From Glaesserella sp041817755 (lineage in GTDB: Bacteria; Pseudomonadota; Gammaproteobacteria; Enterobacterales; Pasteurellaceae), in NCBI RefSeq assembly GCF_041817755.1, contig NZ_JBGYBX010000049.1, forward strand, positions 26,671-90,670: a stretch of DNA of 64,000 bases, written 5' to 3'. Numbering within the stretch: the first letter of the stretch is position 1; every line of letters begins with the position of its first letter. Below are positions 34,313-43,704 of this stretch, one piece after another. The position numbers and the translations under genes are program-made. The notes below the pieces were generated by a model. That model ran no database searches. It had not been told where the DNA came from and saw nothing but the letters and a program-made list of their open reading frames with translations.

Positions 34313-34894
34313 ATGAATATTACGATTTCAGATGTGGCACAAAGTCACTTTCGTCGCTTACTTGATCAACAAGAAGAAGGAACAAATATCCGTATTTTTG
34401 TCGTTAACCCCGGTACGCCGAATGCGGAATGCGGTGTTTCCTATTGCCCTCCGAATGCAGTGGAAGCAACGGATACCGAACTGACTTTTACCGGTTTTTC
34501 CGCCTTTATTGACGAGATCAGTCTGCCTTTTTTGGATGAGGCTGAAATCGATTATGTGACCGATCCGATGGGATCGCAACTGACCTTAAAGGCTCCGAAT
34601 GCGAAAATGAAAAAAGTGGCGGATGACGCACCGTTTATCGAGCGCTTGGATTACGTTATTCAAACCCAAGTCAATCCGCAACTGGCAAGCCACGGCGGAC
34701 GTGTGACCTTAATTGAAGTGACGGACGATAAATATGCCGTTCTTCAATTCGGTGGTGGTTGTAACGGCTGTTCCATGGTAGACGTGACGCTAAAAGAAGG
34801 GATTGAAAAGCAATTGCTGGCACAGTTCCCGACTGAATTGGTCGGCGTGAAAGACGTGACGGAACACCGGCACGGCGAACATTCTTACTATTAA
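34313..34894 (+). CDS. nfuA: Fe-S cluster carrier NfuA
   Basis: 193 aa. An N-terminal degenerate A-type domain (ITISDVAQSHFRRLLDQQEE) fused to a C-terminal Nfu domain whose CxxC is in FGGGCNGCSMVDVTLKEGIE. NfuA delivers 4Fe-4S clusters, notably under oxidative stress or iron starvation. Length matches E. coli (191). The A-type part has lost its cluster cysteines except in NAECGVSYCPP, where two remain. Confidence 0.95.
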   Translation: MNITISDVAQSHFRRLLDQQEEGTNIRIFVVNPGTPNAECGVSYCPPNAVEATDTELTFTGFSAFIDEISLPFLDEAEIDYVTDPMGSQLTLKAPNAKMKKVADDAPFIERLDYVIQTQVNPQLASHGGRVTLIEVTDDKYAVLQFGGGCNGCSMVDVTLKEGIEKQLLAQFPTELVGVKDVTEHRHGEHSYY

Positions 34895-34903
34895 ACGTTA
34901 TTT

Positions 34904-34961
34904 ACAAGCGGTCGGTTTCATCGGTTTTTTTGCAAAATTCGGAGGGGAACAGACCGCTTGT
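34904..34961. terminator. Inverted uptake-word pair between nfuA and dusA
   Basis: ACAAGCGGTC at 34904 and GACCGCTTGT ending at 34961, with a T7 run and TTTTTTTGCAAAA inside. dusA begins 22 bp beyond the second word. Confidence 0.55.
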
Positions 34962-34983
34962 ATTTTATTTAAGTGTGTATTTT

Positions 34984-35958
34984 ATGTCAGATAATGATTA
35001 CCGCGGGCGTTTTTCCGTTGCCCCAATGCTCGACTGGACAACCCGTCACTGCCGTTATTTTCACCGTCAATTTACCCGACACAGTTTGCTGTATAGCGAG
35101 ATGATCACTGCTCCCGCTATTTTACATGCCAAATACGATTTGCTTGCCTATGATCCGGCGGAAAACCCCGTAGCGCTGCAATTGGGCGGAAGCGAACCGC
35201 AGCAATTGGCAACATGTGCCAAATTGGTTGAAGAACGTGGCTATGCGGAGATTAATTTGAATGTCGGCTGCCCGTCCGACCGTGTACAAAACGGGATGTT
35301 CGGCGCCTGTTTAATGGGAAAAGCCGATTTGGTCGCCCGTTGTGTTGAGGCGATGCGACAGGAGGTGAAGATTCCCGTAACGGTGAAACACCGCATCGGT
35401 ATTGACGATCTCGACAGCTATGACTTTCTCTGTGATTTTATCGACAAGATTCAACCTTATTGTGATGATTTTATCGTCCATGCCCGCAAAGCGTGGCTAT
35501 CAGGCTTAAGCCCGAAAGAAAACCGCGAAATCCCACCGTTGGACTACGAGCGGGTGTATCAGCTCAAACGTGATTTTCCGCATCTTAAAATCAGCATTAA
35601 CGGCGGGATCAAAACGATTGAAGAGATCAAACATCATTTGCAATTTGTCGATGGGGTGATGGTCGGGCGTGAAGCCTATCAAAATCCGTCATTACTCGGC
35701 TATATCGACCGTGAGCTGTTCGATTCGACAGCGGAAATCGTGGCACCAAGACAAGCTGTTGAAAACATGCTGCCTTATATTGAGCAACAACTTGCTCAAG
35801 GCGTTTATCTCAATCATATTGTCCGCCATATGCTTGGCGCATTTCAACATTGCAAAGGGGCAAGACAATGGCGCCGCCATTTAAGCGAAAATGCCTGTAA
35901 GCCGGGGGCGGGCGTGGAAGTTGTGACGCAAGCACTACACTTTGTTGAAGCGGAATGA
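34984..35958 (+). CDS. dusA: tRNA-dihydrouridine synthase A
   Basis: 324 aa. FMN-dependent reductase of U20/U20a in tRNA. FSVAPMLDWTTRHCRYFHRQ is the DusA start, the catalytic Cys is in NLNVGCPSDRVQNGMFGACLM, and VHARKAWLSGLSPKENREIP separates DusA from DusB and DusC. A frame from 34930 exists, but it lies across an uptake word, and the ATG at 34984 gives the normal N terminus. Confidence 0.95.
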   Translation: MSDNDYRGRFSVAPMLDWTTRHCRYFHRQFTRHSLLYSEMITAPAILHAKYDLLAYDPAENPVALQLGGSEPQQLATCAKLVEERGYAEINLNVGCPSDRVQNGMFGACLMGKADLVARCVEAMRQEVKIPVTVKHRIGIDDLDSYDFLCDFIDKIQPYCDDFIVHARKAWLSGLSPKENREIPPLDYERVYQLKRDFPHLKISINGGIKTIEEIKHHLQFVDGVMVGREAYQNPSLLGYIDRELFDSTAEIVAPRQAVENMLPYIEQQLAQGVYLNHIVRHMLGAFQHCKGARQWRRHLSENACKPGAGVEVVTQALHFVEAE

Positions 35959-35990
35959 AAATAGAGCAGCAAGGTTGATTCTTCGCGAAG

Positions 35991-36048
35991 ACAAGCGGTG
36001 AGTTATGCTCGATATTTTGCAAATTTCCAGGTAAAACTGACCGCTTGT
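35991..36048. terminator. Inverted uptake-word pair between convergent dusA and fbpC
   Basis: ACAAGCGGT at 35991 and ACCGCTTGT ending at 36048, with TTTTGCAAATTT between them. Placed between two genes that end towards each other. Confidence 0.55.
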
Positions 36049-36061
36049 AGGTGATAAAGGA

Positions 36062-37075
36062 CTAACGGTTAAACAGCACTAATTCTCTCACTTGGAAACT
36101 GACTTCCACTTTTGCTTCCAGGGGCAAATCCGCCGTTTGGTAAGCGGTGACATTTGTGCCGTTTATTGCGATTTGATAACGGTAGAATTGCCCTAAGAAT
36201 AGTTTTTCAATCACCACACCTTGTCCGTTATCATCAGTTTTCAGGGTAATCTGCTCAGGGCGGAGCAACCAATGATAATCGCCAAGCGGATACTCGATTT
36301 CAGGGAATTGATAAGTACCAATCGGGCTTTCAAGGAAGTGATTTTCTAACACTTTGCACGGCAGGTAGTTTGTGCCACCTAAAAAGTCGGCAACGAAAGC
36401 ATTCACAGGAGAGTGGTAAAGTTCGGTTGGCGTACCGAATTGTACGATCTTACCCTGATCCATCACTGCAATTTTATCTGCAAAGGCAAAGGCTTCTTCT
36501 TTACTGTGGGTAACAAAAATCGCAGGGACTTTTTGGCTTTTTAAGATCTGTTTAATCTCTTGGATCATCGCATAACGGGTTTGGCTGTCGATGTTGGAAA
36601 AGGGTTCATCAAGCAGTAATAATTCAGGTTCACAAGCTAAAGCTCGGGCAATGGCGACACGCTGTTGTTGTCCGCCAGAGAGTTCGTGTGGGAAGCGTCC
36701 TTCAAAGCCTTGTAGTTTCACCACCGATAACATCTGTTGGGTGCAACAATGTTGGTCGGATTTACACATTTTGCATAAGCCGAATTGAATATTTTGTGCC
36801 ACCGTTAAATGCGGAAAGAGGGCGTAATCTTGGAAAATCAGCCCGATTTGACGTTGTTCAATCGGTTTTTTCTGTAAATCTTCCCCGGCAAGAAAAATGT
36901 TGCCTTCGCTAATCGGAAGCAAACCTGCAATCGCTTTGAGTAGCGTCGTTTTGCCACAACCGCTTGCCCCCAACAGACAGACGATTTCATTTTCGCCAAC
37001 GGCAAGATCGAGGGATTTTAGTACCACATTGTCGTCAAATTGACAGCTCAAATTTTGAATATCAAGTAATTTCAT
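36062..37075 (-). CDS. fbpC: Ferric-iron ABC transporter ATPase
   Basis: 337 aa. Walker A GASGCGKTT, signature LSGGQQQRVAIARAL, Walker B ELLLLDEPFSNID, and H-loop FVTHSKEEAF, followed by a C-terminal TOBE-like regulatory domain (LLRPEQITL). This is the FbpC/PotA-type architecture. It forms the cytoplasmic motor for FbpB; one base separates the two genes. The iron specificity is inferred from the neighbouring fbpA. Confidence 0.9.
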   Translation of the reverse strand: MKLLDIQNLSCQFDDNVVLKSLDLAVGENEIVCLLGASGCGKTTLLKAIAGLLPISEGNIFLAGEDLQKKPIEQRQIGLIFQDYALFPHLTVAQNIQFGLCKMCKSDQHCCTQQMLSVVKLQGFEGRFPHELSGGQQQRVAIARALACEPELLLLDEPFSNIDSQTRYAMIQEIKQILKSQKVPAIFVTHSKEEAFAFADKIAVMDQGKIVQFGTPTELYHSPVNAFVADFLGGTNYLPCKVLENHFLESPIGTYQFPEIEYPLGDYHWLLRPEQITLKTDDNGQGVVIEKLFLGQFYRYQIAINGTNVTAYQTADLPLEAKVEVSFQVRELVLFNR

Positions 37076-37076
37076 A

Positions 37077-38729
37077 TTAACGTTCTTTTTGCGATTGAGA
37101 GATTAACGAACGGGTCAGCCAAATAACAGGGATTAATCCGACTAACACCAACACAATGGCTGGCAAGGCGGCACGCTCTAATTGTTCGTCCGAAGTAAAG
37201 GTGAAAACGTGGGTCGCTAGAGTATCAAAGTTGAACGGTCGCAATAACAGTGACGCATTTAACTCTTTCATACTTTCAATAAAGACCATTAAGCCTGCGG
37301 TAATAATTCCTTTGGTTATCAACGGGATATGCACGCTTCTAAACATTGATAAGCCTGTTTTTCCCATGGTTTGACTTGCCATATCCAACGACGGTGAAAT
37401 TTTGCCGAGTGAGGTTTCAAGACTGCCGATTGCCATTGCAGAGAAGCGGATCACATAGGCAAGCACTAAAGCAAATAGTGAACCGGAAAAAATTAAACCG
37501 ACAGGGGATAGTTCTAAGGATTTCAGTAGGGCGTGTAGTTGATGATCGGCAAAGGTTAATGGCGACAATAAGCCGATTGCCAGTACAGTCCCAGGAATGG
37601 CATAGCCCAATGAAGAAAATTGTAACGACAAGCGGGTCGATTTCGCCCAAAATCTGCGATTGACAGACAGACGATGAGCAAAATGCAGTAACAGAGCAAG
37701 GGCAACGGTAATGATCGAGGCAATAATAGATACCTTCAAGCTATTCAAAGCAAACTGCACAAAATCTAAATTCCACGATTGTTCAAAATAGTGGAAAGAC
37801 CAATAGATTAATCGCCCAAATGGAATAAAGAACGCCAACGCCAACAACCCCCAGCACCAGCCTTGTGCGAGCCACAGTTTCCAGCCTGTGAGCTGTTTGA
37901 ACGAGGTTTTCTTTTCATAGCCACGCTGATAGCTTTTTTGTTTGCGACGGCTGTATTGCTCAAGGCTGATAAACAGAAAAATCATCAGCAACATAAAAAT
38001 AGAAATACGGCTTGCCGTGCCGAGATCTTGAAAGCCGAGCCACGAGTCGTAGATTGCTGTTGTCAAAGTTGGCACTGCAAAATAGGACACCGTGCCGAAA
38101 TCGCCTAAGGTTTCCATTGCGACTAACGCCATACCGACAGCAATTGCAGGACGAATTAAAGGGAAGGTGATTTTACGGAAAATATCCGCTGGCGATGAAC
38201 CTAACATTCTGGCACTGTGAGTGAGGTTTTCGGATTGTTCTAATAATGCCACTCGAGCCAGTAAGAAAATATAAGGGTAGAGTACAAGGGCAAGCACAAA
38301 GCAAGCACCGTAAAGGGTGCGGATTTTCGGAAACCAATAATCGTGTGGAGTTTGCCAACCGAAAATACCACGCAACATTTCCTGAAATGCCCCGGAATAG
38401 TCGAGCAAATCGGTATAAAGATAAGCGATTAAATAAGCAGGCATTGCTAACGGCAAGCAAAGCAACCATTGAAGCGTTTTTTGCCCACAGAATTGATAAT
38501 TTGCAACGATCCAAGCGGACGGTAATGCAAAAAAAAGTGCAAGGACGACAGTGCCTAAGACTAACAGGCTTGAGTTAAGCAGATAAGTGCCTAGCATTGT
38601 ATCCCAAAGATGAACGAGATTTTCCATTTCACCTTCAAAAGCGTGATAGCCAATGGCAAGCAACGGAAGAAGGATTAACAGCGTAGTTGCAAGGGCGGAA
38701 AGTTGCCAAGGTAAATAGGAGTTTTTCAT
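37077..38729 (-). CDS. fbpB: Ferric-iron ABC transporter permease (duplicated)
   Basis: 550 aa, about 12 membrane helices, made of two tandem binding-protein-dependent permease units as in FbpB/HitB. EAA-type loops are seen in both halves (ARMLGSSPADIFRKITFPLI and ASQTMGKTGLSMFRSVHIPL). Start MKNSYLPWQLSALATTLLIL at 38729; a frame 20 codons longer would run through the hairpin element upstream. Separated from fbpA by 91 bp holding two hairpins, which may lower expression relative to the binding protein. Confidence 0.9.
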   Translation of the reverse strand: MKNSYLPWQLSALATTLLILLPLLAIGYHAFEGEMENLVHLWDTMLGTYLLNSSLLVLGTVVLALFFALPSAWIVANYQFCGQKTLQWLLCLPLAMPAYLIAYLYTDLLDYSGAFQEMLRGIFGWQTPHDYWFPKIRTLYGACFVLALVLYPYIFLLARVALLEQSENLTHSARMLGSSPADIFRKITFPLIRPAIAVGMALVAMETLGDFGTVSYFAVPTLTTAIYDSWLGFQDLGTASRISIFMLLMIFLFISLEQYSRRKQKSYQRGYEKKTSFKQLTGWKLWLAQGWCWGLLALAFFIPFGRLIYWSFHYFEQSWNLDFVQFALNSLKVSIIASIITVALALLLHFAHRLSVNRRFWAKSTRLSLQFSSLGYAIPGTVLAIGLLSPLTFADHQLHALLKSLELSPVGLIFSGSLFALVLAYVIRFSAMAIGSLETSLGKISPSLDMASQTMGKTGLSMFRSVHIPLITKGIITAGLMVFIESMKELNASLLLRPFNFDTLATHVFTFTSDEQLERAALPAIVLVLVGLIPVIWLTRSLISQSQKER

Positions 38730-38748
38730 TGAGATCTCTATAAACGTT

Positions 38749-38806
38749 GTAGGGGCGAAATACTTTCGCCCCTGTATAATTTGAGGCAAATGTCACTTGC
38801 CTCTAC
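38749..38806. repeat. GTAGGGGCG double-hairpin element between fbpA and fbpB
   Basis: AGGGGCGAAA and TTTCGCCCCT (38751-38773) form a 10-bp stem with a 3-nt loop; GAGGCAA and TTGCCTC (38783-38803) form a second. The unit opens TTGTAGGGGCG and closes CTCTACG, like the elements at 18779 and 44350. Within the operon it could stabilise the fbpA message or reduce read-through to fbpBC. Confidence 0.65.
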
Positions 38807-38820
38807 GACTATGTTATCAA

Positions 38821-39843
38821 TTATTTTGTAAAGTCATCAAATTTGACTTCATCAACTAATTTCAATGCTTTTTCATAATTTTTAGCAATGTCTTCTAGTT
38901 TGATTGTATCCGCGGTGTAATCGCCCCAACCTTTCACTAAGGCAGAACGCTCAACACCCGGTTTCACTGGGTATTCATGATTAAGTTCGGCATATAAACG
39001 TTGTGCTTTATCGCTACTTAAGAATTCAATTAATTTAACGGCATTTGCTTTATTCGGTGAATGTTTGGCAAGAGCTACCGCACTAATATTCACATGTGTG
39101 CCGAATTGACCGCTCGGGAAGTTGATGACGGCAGATTCAGCCCACGGTTTTTGTTTTTCATCTTCTAGCATTTTACCGTAGTAGTAGCTGTTTCCTAAAG
39201 CGTAATCACAAATCCCTTCTTTGATTGCTTTTACTTGGTCACGGTCGCCACCTTGTGGTTTTTGTGCAAGATTTGCTTTTAATCCTTCTAAGAACGCTTT
39301 AGTTTTCTCTACACCATAATGTTCAATCATTGCTGCGAAGAGAGATACATTGTATGAGTTTTTGCCTGAACGTACGCATACTTTGCCTTTATATTCAGGT
39401 TTCGCTAAATCTAAGTAGTCAAAGCCCGCAGGTAATTTGCCGACACGATCTTTTGAGGTATAAATCACTCGTGCACGCGATGTTAAGCCGAACCATTCAT
39501 CGTTTGAATCGCGGAACTGTGCCGGAATATGACTTTCTAAGGTTTTTGAGTCTACTTTTTGTGCAAGCCCTGCGTTCACAATCTCCATCACACGACTAAT
39601 ATCAACGGTCAAAAGCACATCAGCAGGGCTTAATTCGCCTTCTTTTTTTACACGCTCGACCAAGCCTTTATCGGCAAAAATCACATTCACTTTAATGCCG
39701 GTATCTTTTTCAAAATCTTTAAGCATTGGTTCGATAAGATAAGGCTGGCGATAGGAATAGACATTGACCTCGTTTGCCGCAAATGCGTTGGACGTGATCA
39801 GGGCGGAAAGAGCTAAGGCGAGAGTAGAAAGAGATTTTTTCAT
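38821..39843 (-). CDS. fbpA: Periplasmic ferric-iron-binding protein
   Basis: 340 aa with a cleavable signal peptide ending SNAFA-AN. The mature part opens EVNVYSYRQPYLIEPMLKDF and has the tyrosine pair in NSYYYGKMLEDE expected to bind iron, as in the FbpA/FutA group. The bound ion could be tested only by experiment; related AfuA-type proteins bind sugar phosphates, but the YY motif and start favour ferric iron. First gene of fbpABC; a Fur-box-like sequence lies about 100 bp upstream. Confidence 0.88.
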   Translation of the reverse strand: MKKSLSTLALALSALITSNAFAANEVNVYSYRQPYLIEPMLKDFEKDTGIKVNVIFADKGLVERVKKEGELSPADVLLTVDISRVMEIVNAGLAQKVDSKTLESHIPAQFRDSNDEWFGLTSRARVIYTSKDRVGKLPAGFDYLDLAKPEYKGKVCVRSGKNSYNVSLFAAMIEHYGVEKTKAFLEGLKANLAQKPQGGDRDQVKAIKEGICDYALGNSYYYGKMLEDEKQKPWAESAVINFPSGQFGTHVNISAVALAKHSPNKANAVKLIEFLSSDKAQRLYAELNHEYPVKPGVERSALVKGWGDYTADTIKLEDIAKNYEKALKLVDEVKFDDFTK

Positions 39844-39938
39844 GACATTTCCTCAAAATGATGAATGAGTAACTCGCTAAACGGCAGCAAGCGGTTTAAT
39901 AAAACGGAGGAAGTTTAAAAGGTTCATAAAACCATGTC

Positions 39939-39957
39939 AATAAGAACTATTCCTATT
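39939..39957 (-). promoter_or_regulatory. Candidate Fur box upstream of fbpA
   Basis: The minus-strand 19-mer AATAGGAATAGTTCTTATT agrees with the Fur consensus at about 11 of 19 positions and is partly palindromic. Its place before an iron-uptake operon adds weight. No clear -35/-10 pair was assigned. Confidence 0.3.
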
Positions 39958-39996
39958 TCCATGGGGCGATTGTCTTCGATGGCATTGATTGGCATT

Positions 39997-40635
39997 TTAT
40001 CTTCCGAGTGTTTGAACCGCTTTGGCGGTGACTTGCCAGCCGCTACGTAAGATTATCAGGCTTAATAACAAACTAGCGACAGGATCCACCCATTGCCAGG
40101 CAAGAAAATACGCAGTCAAGCCGGAAATAATTGCTACCACGGAGCCGAATAAATCCGCGAGAACGTGTAAATAGGCAGCGCGCACGTTAAGATTGTCATG
40201 ATTAGCTTTTAGCATTAAGCGGGCAATAAATAGGTTTACGATTAGCCCTAAAGTGGCTACGACAATCATCGGTAATGCCTGCATGGTTTGTGGTATTTGA
40301 AGCCGTTCAACGGCTTCCCAAATAATATAACCGGCAATCAACAACAATGAACTGCCGTTTATTACCGCCAGCCATTGTGAAATCCGCGGTTTTTTCGTTG
40401 CAAACCACAACGCAACTATCGCAAGCCCAAGCGATAAACTATCGTTTGCCATATGTCCGGCGTCAGCCATCAATGCCAAGCTGTTGAACAGATAACCACC
40501 GATAAATTCAACCAGCATAAATACGCTGATAATAGCAAAACTGAGCAATAAAATGCGTCGATCTTGCGGAATATGGCTGTGATCATGTTCTGAATGAGAA
40601 CAATGTTCCGAATGTTTGTGTGAATGTGAGTGCAT
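39997..40635 (-). CDS. Cation diffusion facilitator transporter, short form
   Basis: 212 aa. A His-rich N terminus (MHSHSHKHSEHCSHSEHDHS) precedes six membrane helices. The metal site is complete: ALMADAGHMANDSLSLG (Asp/His of TM2) and YLHVLADLFGSVVAI (His/Asp of TM5), the HxxxD pattern of zinc exporters such as ZitB/CzcD. The frame stops after TM6 (QTLGR), so the cytoplasmic ferredoxin-like dimer domain of about 80-90 residues is absent. No frameshifted remainder is seen downstream. It may be a working short CDF or a truncated gene. Confidence 0.85.
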   Translation of the reverse strand: MHSHSHKHSEHCSHSEHDHSHIPQDRRILLLSFAIISVFMLVEFIGGYLFNSLALMADAGHMANDSLSLGLAIVALWFATKKPRISQWLAVINGSSLLLIAGYIIWEAVERLQIPQTMQALPMIVVATLGLIVNLFIARLMLKANHDNLNVRAAYLHVLADLFGSVVAIISGLTAYFLAWQWVDPVASLLLSLIILRSGWQVTAKAVQTLGR

Positions 40636-40722
40636 AAATTCTAATTCCGAAAAATTAAACAGTTAGGTCAGAATAAAGTCTGTAGTGACTACAAGGTCAA
40701 GCAGGTTTTATCTATTGTGCTT

Positions 40723-41718
40723 TTATACATACAATTTTGCTATATATGGGTTGTCGATTCCGAGAATAGGATGCAGAGAGCCTTTCCAAGCGCGTAACAG
40801 TTGGTGTTGCATCAAATTCAAGGTATCCAATCCCGGAGTAGTGTTCGGTGTATATTGTTGAGCCAAGCGTGCCAATTGCGTCAGTCCGAGACTCGATTCA
40901 ATACTTGAGCTAATGACTGCTATTAAACCTTGCTGATGTGCCTGTTCAATTAATGAAATACATTTTTCAATCGAACCAACAAGCGTTGGCTTAATTACAA
41001 TAGCGGTCAGATTCGGTGCTTTTTTTACCAAAAAATCGGGCTCTCGTACTGTTTCGTCCCAAGCAATATTTATTCCTGTTTGCTCAGCAAATTGACGTGA
41101 AAGTTCGGGGGTTTTACAGGGCTCTTCTAAAAATTGAATGCGAGATTTGCGTTCAGGGGCAATTTTGCTTGCAAAAAGCAACGCTTTTTCCAATGTCCAC
41201 GAGCGATTAGCATCAAGCCGCAATTTTAAATCGGGAATGGCTTCTAAAAACATATCCGCAATAAGTCCATCTCGATTAGCTTCATACAGACCGACCTTAA
41301 TTTTTGCGATTTTTTCCCCTTGCATTTGGTTCAGTTCCGCATAAAGCTCATCAGGATCACCATAACACAGCGGAACAGTTTGGAAATTAGCTTTTTCCCC
41401 TAATGTGCCCTTTAGCTCTGCTAAGGCACAGCTCACCCCAAAGGCAACGGACGGTGGATAAGATGATAAAGATTCGTCTTGATGATTTAGCCATTTTTCA
41501 ATCCATTGACGAACAGCGGTTTCTGCTTCGGCTAAGGTTTCTTGGCTAAATTCAGGTAATGGGGCGATTTCGCCCCACCCTTCTTTGTCATCTTGTTGCA
41601 AACGAATAATCAGCCCATCTCGTTGCTTTAAACGGCGGTTACGTAAGATAATGCCTGTTTCAACAGGTAAGGCGTAACGATATAAAGAGACATTTTTTTT
41701 CATGTTTCGATCATCCAT
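40723..41718 (-). CDS. menC: o-Succinylbenzoate synthase
   Basis: 331 aa (or 326 from the second ATG, MKKNVSLYRYALPVETG). Enolase-superfamily enzyme of menaquinone synthesis: KIKVGLYEANRDG with the catalytic Lys, LRLDANRSW and FLEEPC metal ligands, and VIKPTLVGSIEKC with the second Lys; SSSIESSLGLTQLARLA is MenC-specific. The start overlaps the abc-F stop by 8 bp. Other men genes are not in the window. Confidence 0.93.
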   Translation of the reverse strand: MDDRNMKKNVSLYRYALPVETGIILRNRRLKQRDGLIIRLQQDDKEGWGEIAPLPEFSQETLAEAETAVRQWIEKWLNHQDESLSSYPPSVAFGVSCALAELKGTLGEKANFQTVPLCYGDPDELYAELNQMQGEKIAKIKVGLYEANRDGLIADMFLEAIPDLKLRLDANRSWTLEKALLFASKIAPERKSRIQFLEEPCKTPELSRQFAEQTGINIAWDETVREPDFLVKKAPNLTAIVIKPTLVGSIEKCISLIEQAHQQGLIAVISSSIESSLGLTQLARLAQQYTPNTTPGLDTLNLMQHQLLRAWKGSLHPILGIDNPYIAKLYV

Positions 41719-43624
41719 TCATCAATACTTCCAACTGCTCCTGCACTTCAAGCCATTCTATTTCGACTTCTTCCAACTGTTTTTGGGTTGTCACTTGCTT
41801 TGCCAAGGTATCGGTCAATTTAGCTTTATTTTCTGCGTCATAAATTTCAGGGGAAGCCAAGGTTTCTTCTAGGGTTGTTAAACTAGCGGTAAGTTTCTCT
41901 AACTCTTTTTCCAACTGCGTCAGCTTTTTACGCAGTGGGGCGGCTTGTTGGCGTAATTCGGCTTCTTGGCGTTTCTGCTCTTTGCGGTTTACCGCACTGT
42001 TTTCATTGTGACAAGCGGTCGAATTGTCCGCTTTTTTTGCAGATTCCAACTGAGCATTCAGCTCGTTTAGCCATTTTTGGTAGTCTTCCAAATCGCCGTT
42101 AAATTCTTCCACTTTGCCGTCGTGAACTAAATAAAATTCATTGACGGTACTGCGTAATAAATGGCGGTCGTGGGAGACGATCACCAGCGATCCTTCATAT
42201 TGCGTCAGGGCTTCCGTCAAGGCTTGACGCATATCGAGATCTAAGTGGTTGGTCGGTTCGTCGAGCAACAGTAAATTCGGGCGTTGCCATACGATAAGCG
42301 CAAGCACAAGGCGAGCTTTTTCACCGCCAGAGAAAGAATTGACCGCTTGTTTGACTTTATCGCCGTGAAACGCAAAACCGCCTAAATAGTTGCGTAGTTC
42401 CTGTTCGGTTTTTTCAGGGGCAAGGCGAGCTAAATGCCACAAGGCATTTTCATCTGCTCTTAAGGTGTCTAATTGATGTTGAGCGAAGTAGCCAAGTTGA
42501 ACACCTTTTGCCAGTTGCGTATGCCCTGATTGTGCTTGAATTTCCCCTGCCAGTAGCTTAATCAAGGTGGATTTTCCTGCACCGTTTCGCCCTAATAAAC
42601 CAATGCGAGAACCAGGTACTAGGTTGAGTTTGACTGATTGCAATACGGTTCTTTCGCCATAGCCTGCACTGACTTTTTCCATCATTAATAAAGGGTTGGG
42701 CAGTGAAAGTGGCTCTCTAAATTCAAATGAAAATGGGCTATCCGCATAAGCTGGGGCAATCAGTTCCATTTTTTCAAGGGCTTTGACACGGCTTTGAGCC
42801 TGTTTTGCTTTGGTGGCTTTGGCTTTAAAACGGTCGATAAATTTCTGTAAATGGGCGATTTTTTGCTGCTGTTGTTGGTAAGCCGCATTTTGTTGAGCGA
42901 GTTTCGTTGCTCGCTGGATTTCAAACGAACTGTAATTGCCTGTGTAATCAAATAGTTTTTGCTGTTCGATATGTAAGATACGGTCGATGATCGGATCGAG
43001 AAAATCTCGGTCGTGGGAAATCAGCAACAACGTACCACGATAGTTACTTAACCAGCGTTCAAGCCAAATCACCGCGTCTAAATCTAAGTGGTTGGTTGGC
43101 TCGTCAAGTAGCAACAAATCGGAACGGCAAATTAAGGCTTGAGCCAAATTTAACCGCATTCGCCAACCGCCCGAAAAGGATTTTACCGGCAGTTGAAGCT
43201 GTTCGGTGCTAAAACCTAAGCCATTAAGTAGAGTTGAAGCTCTGGATTGAATTGTCCAAGCGTCAATGGTATCCAGTTGGGCGTGTAAGGTGGCAATCAA
43301 ATTACCGTTATTCTCAAGGTTGGCTTGCTCAAGTTGAGCTGTGAGTTGGGTATATTCCCGATCACCTTGGATTACATAATCCAACGCAGAAATATCCAAT
43401 GCAGGGGTTTCTTGGTTTACCCACGCAATCGACCAGTTTTTAGGATAGCTTGCATCACCACCTTCTGCCTGTAATTCATTTTTTAATAGGGCAAAAAGCG
43501 ACGATTTACCACAGCCGTTTTTGCCGATTAAGCCGACTTTTTGCCCGGTATAAATAGTGGCATTCGCTTGTTCAAGTAAAATCGTTTGACCACGTTTTAA
43601 TGTTAAGTTTGTAAAAAAGATCAT
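41711..43624 (-). CDS. yheS: ABC-F ATPase YheS
   Basis: 637 aa, the E. coli YheS length. Two ATPase cassettes without membrane helices: Walker A GKNGCGKSS and GRNGAGKST, signatures SFSGGWRMRL and SFSGGEKARL, Walker B LLLLDEPTNHLDL in both. The interdomain linker (P-site tRNA interaction motif) spans about residues 235-300, and a coiled-coil tail closes the protein. ABC-F proteins act on the ribosome, relieving stalled states. Confidence 0.92.
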   Translation of the reverse strand: MIFFTNLTLKRGQTILLEQANATIYTGQKVGLIGKNGCGKSSLFALLKNELQAEGGDASYPKNWSIAWVNQETPALDISALDYVIQGDREYTQLTAQLEQANLENNGNLIATLHAQLDTIDAWTIQSRASTLLNGLGFSTEQLQLPVKSFSGGWRMRLNLAQALICRSDLLLLDEPTNHLDLDAVIWLERWLSNYRGTLLLISHDRDFLDPIIDRILHIEQQKLFDYTGNYSSFEIQRATKLAQQNAAYQQQQQKIAHLQKFIDRFKAKATKAKQAQSRVKALEKMELIAPAYADSPFSFEFREPLSLPNPLLMMEKVSAGYGERTVLQSVKLNLVPGSRIGLLGRNGAGKSTLIKLLAGEIQAQSGHTQLAKGVQLGYFAQHQLDTLRADENALWHLARLAPEKTEQELRNYLGGFAFHGDKVKQAVNSFSGGEKARLVLALIVWQRPNLLLLDEPTNHLDLDMRQALTEALTQYEGSLVIVSHDRHLLRSTVNEFYLVHDGKVEEFNGDLEDYQKWLNELNAQLESAKKADNSTACHNENSAVNRKEQKRQEAELRQQAAPLRKKLTQLEKELEKLTASLTTLEETLASPEIYDAENKAKLTDTLAKQVTTQKQLEEVEIEWLEVQEQLEVLMNG

Positions 43625-43704
43625 TGAAATTTAAATAAGTTATTTGGTTTTAGGGAGAATTTGTTGCACAATAACGCCATGTTTTATTTTAGTCGAGAAA
43701 ATCA

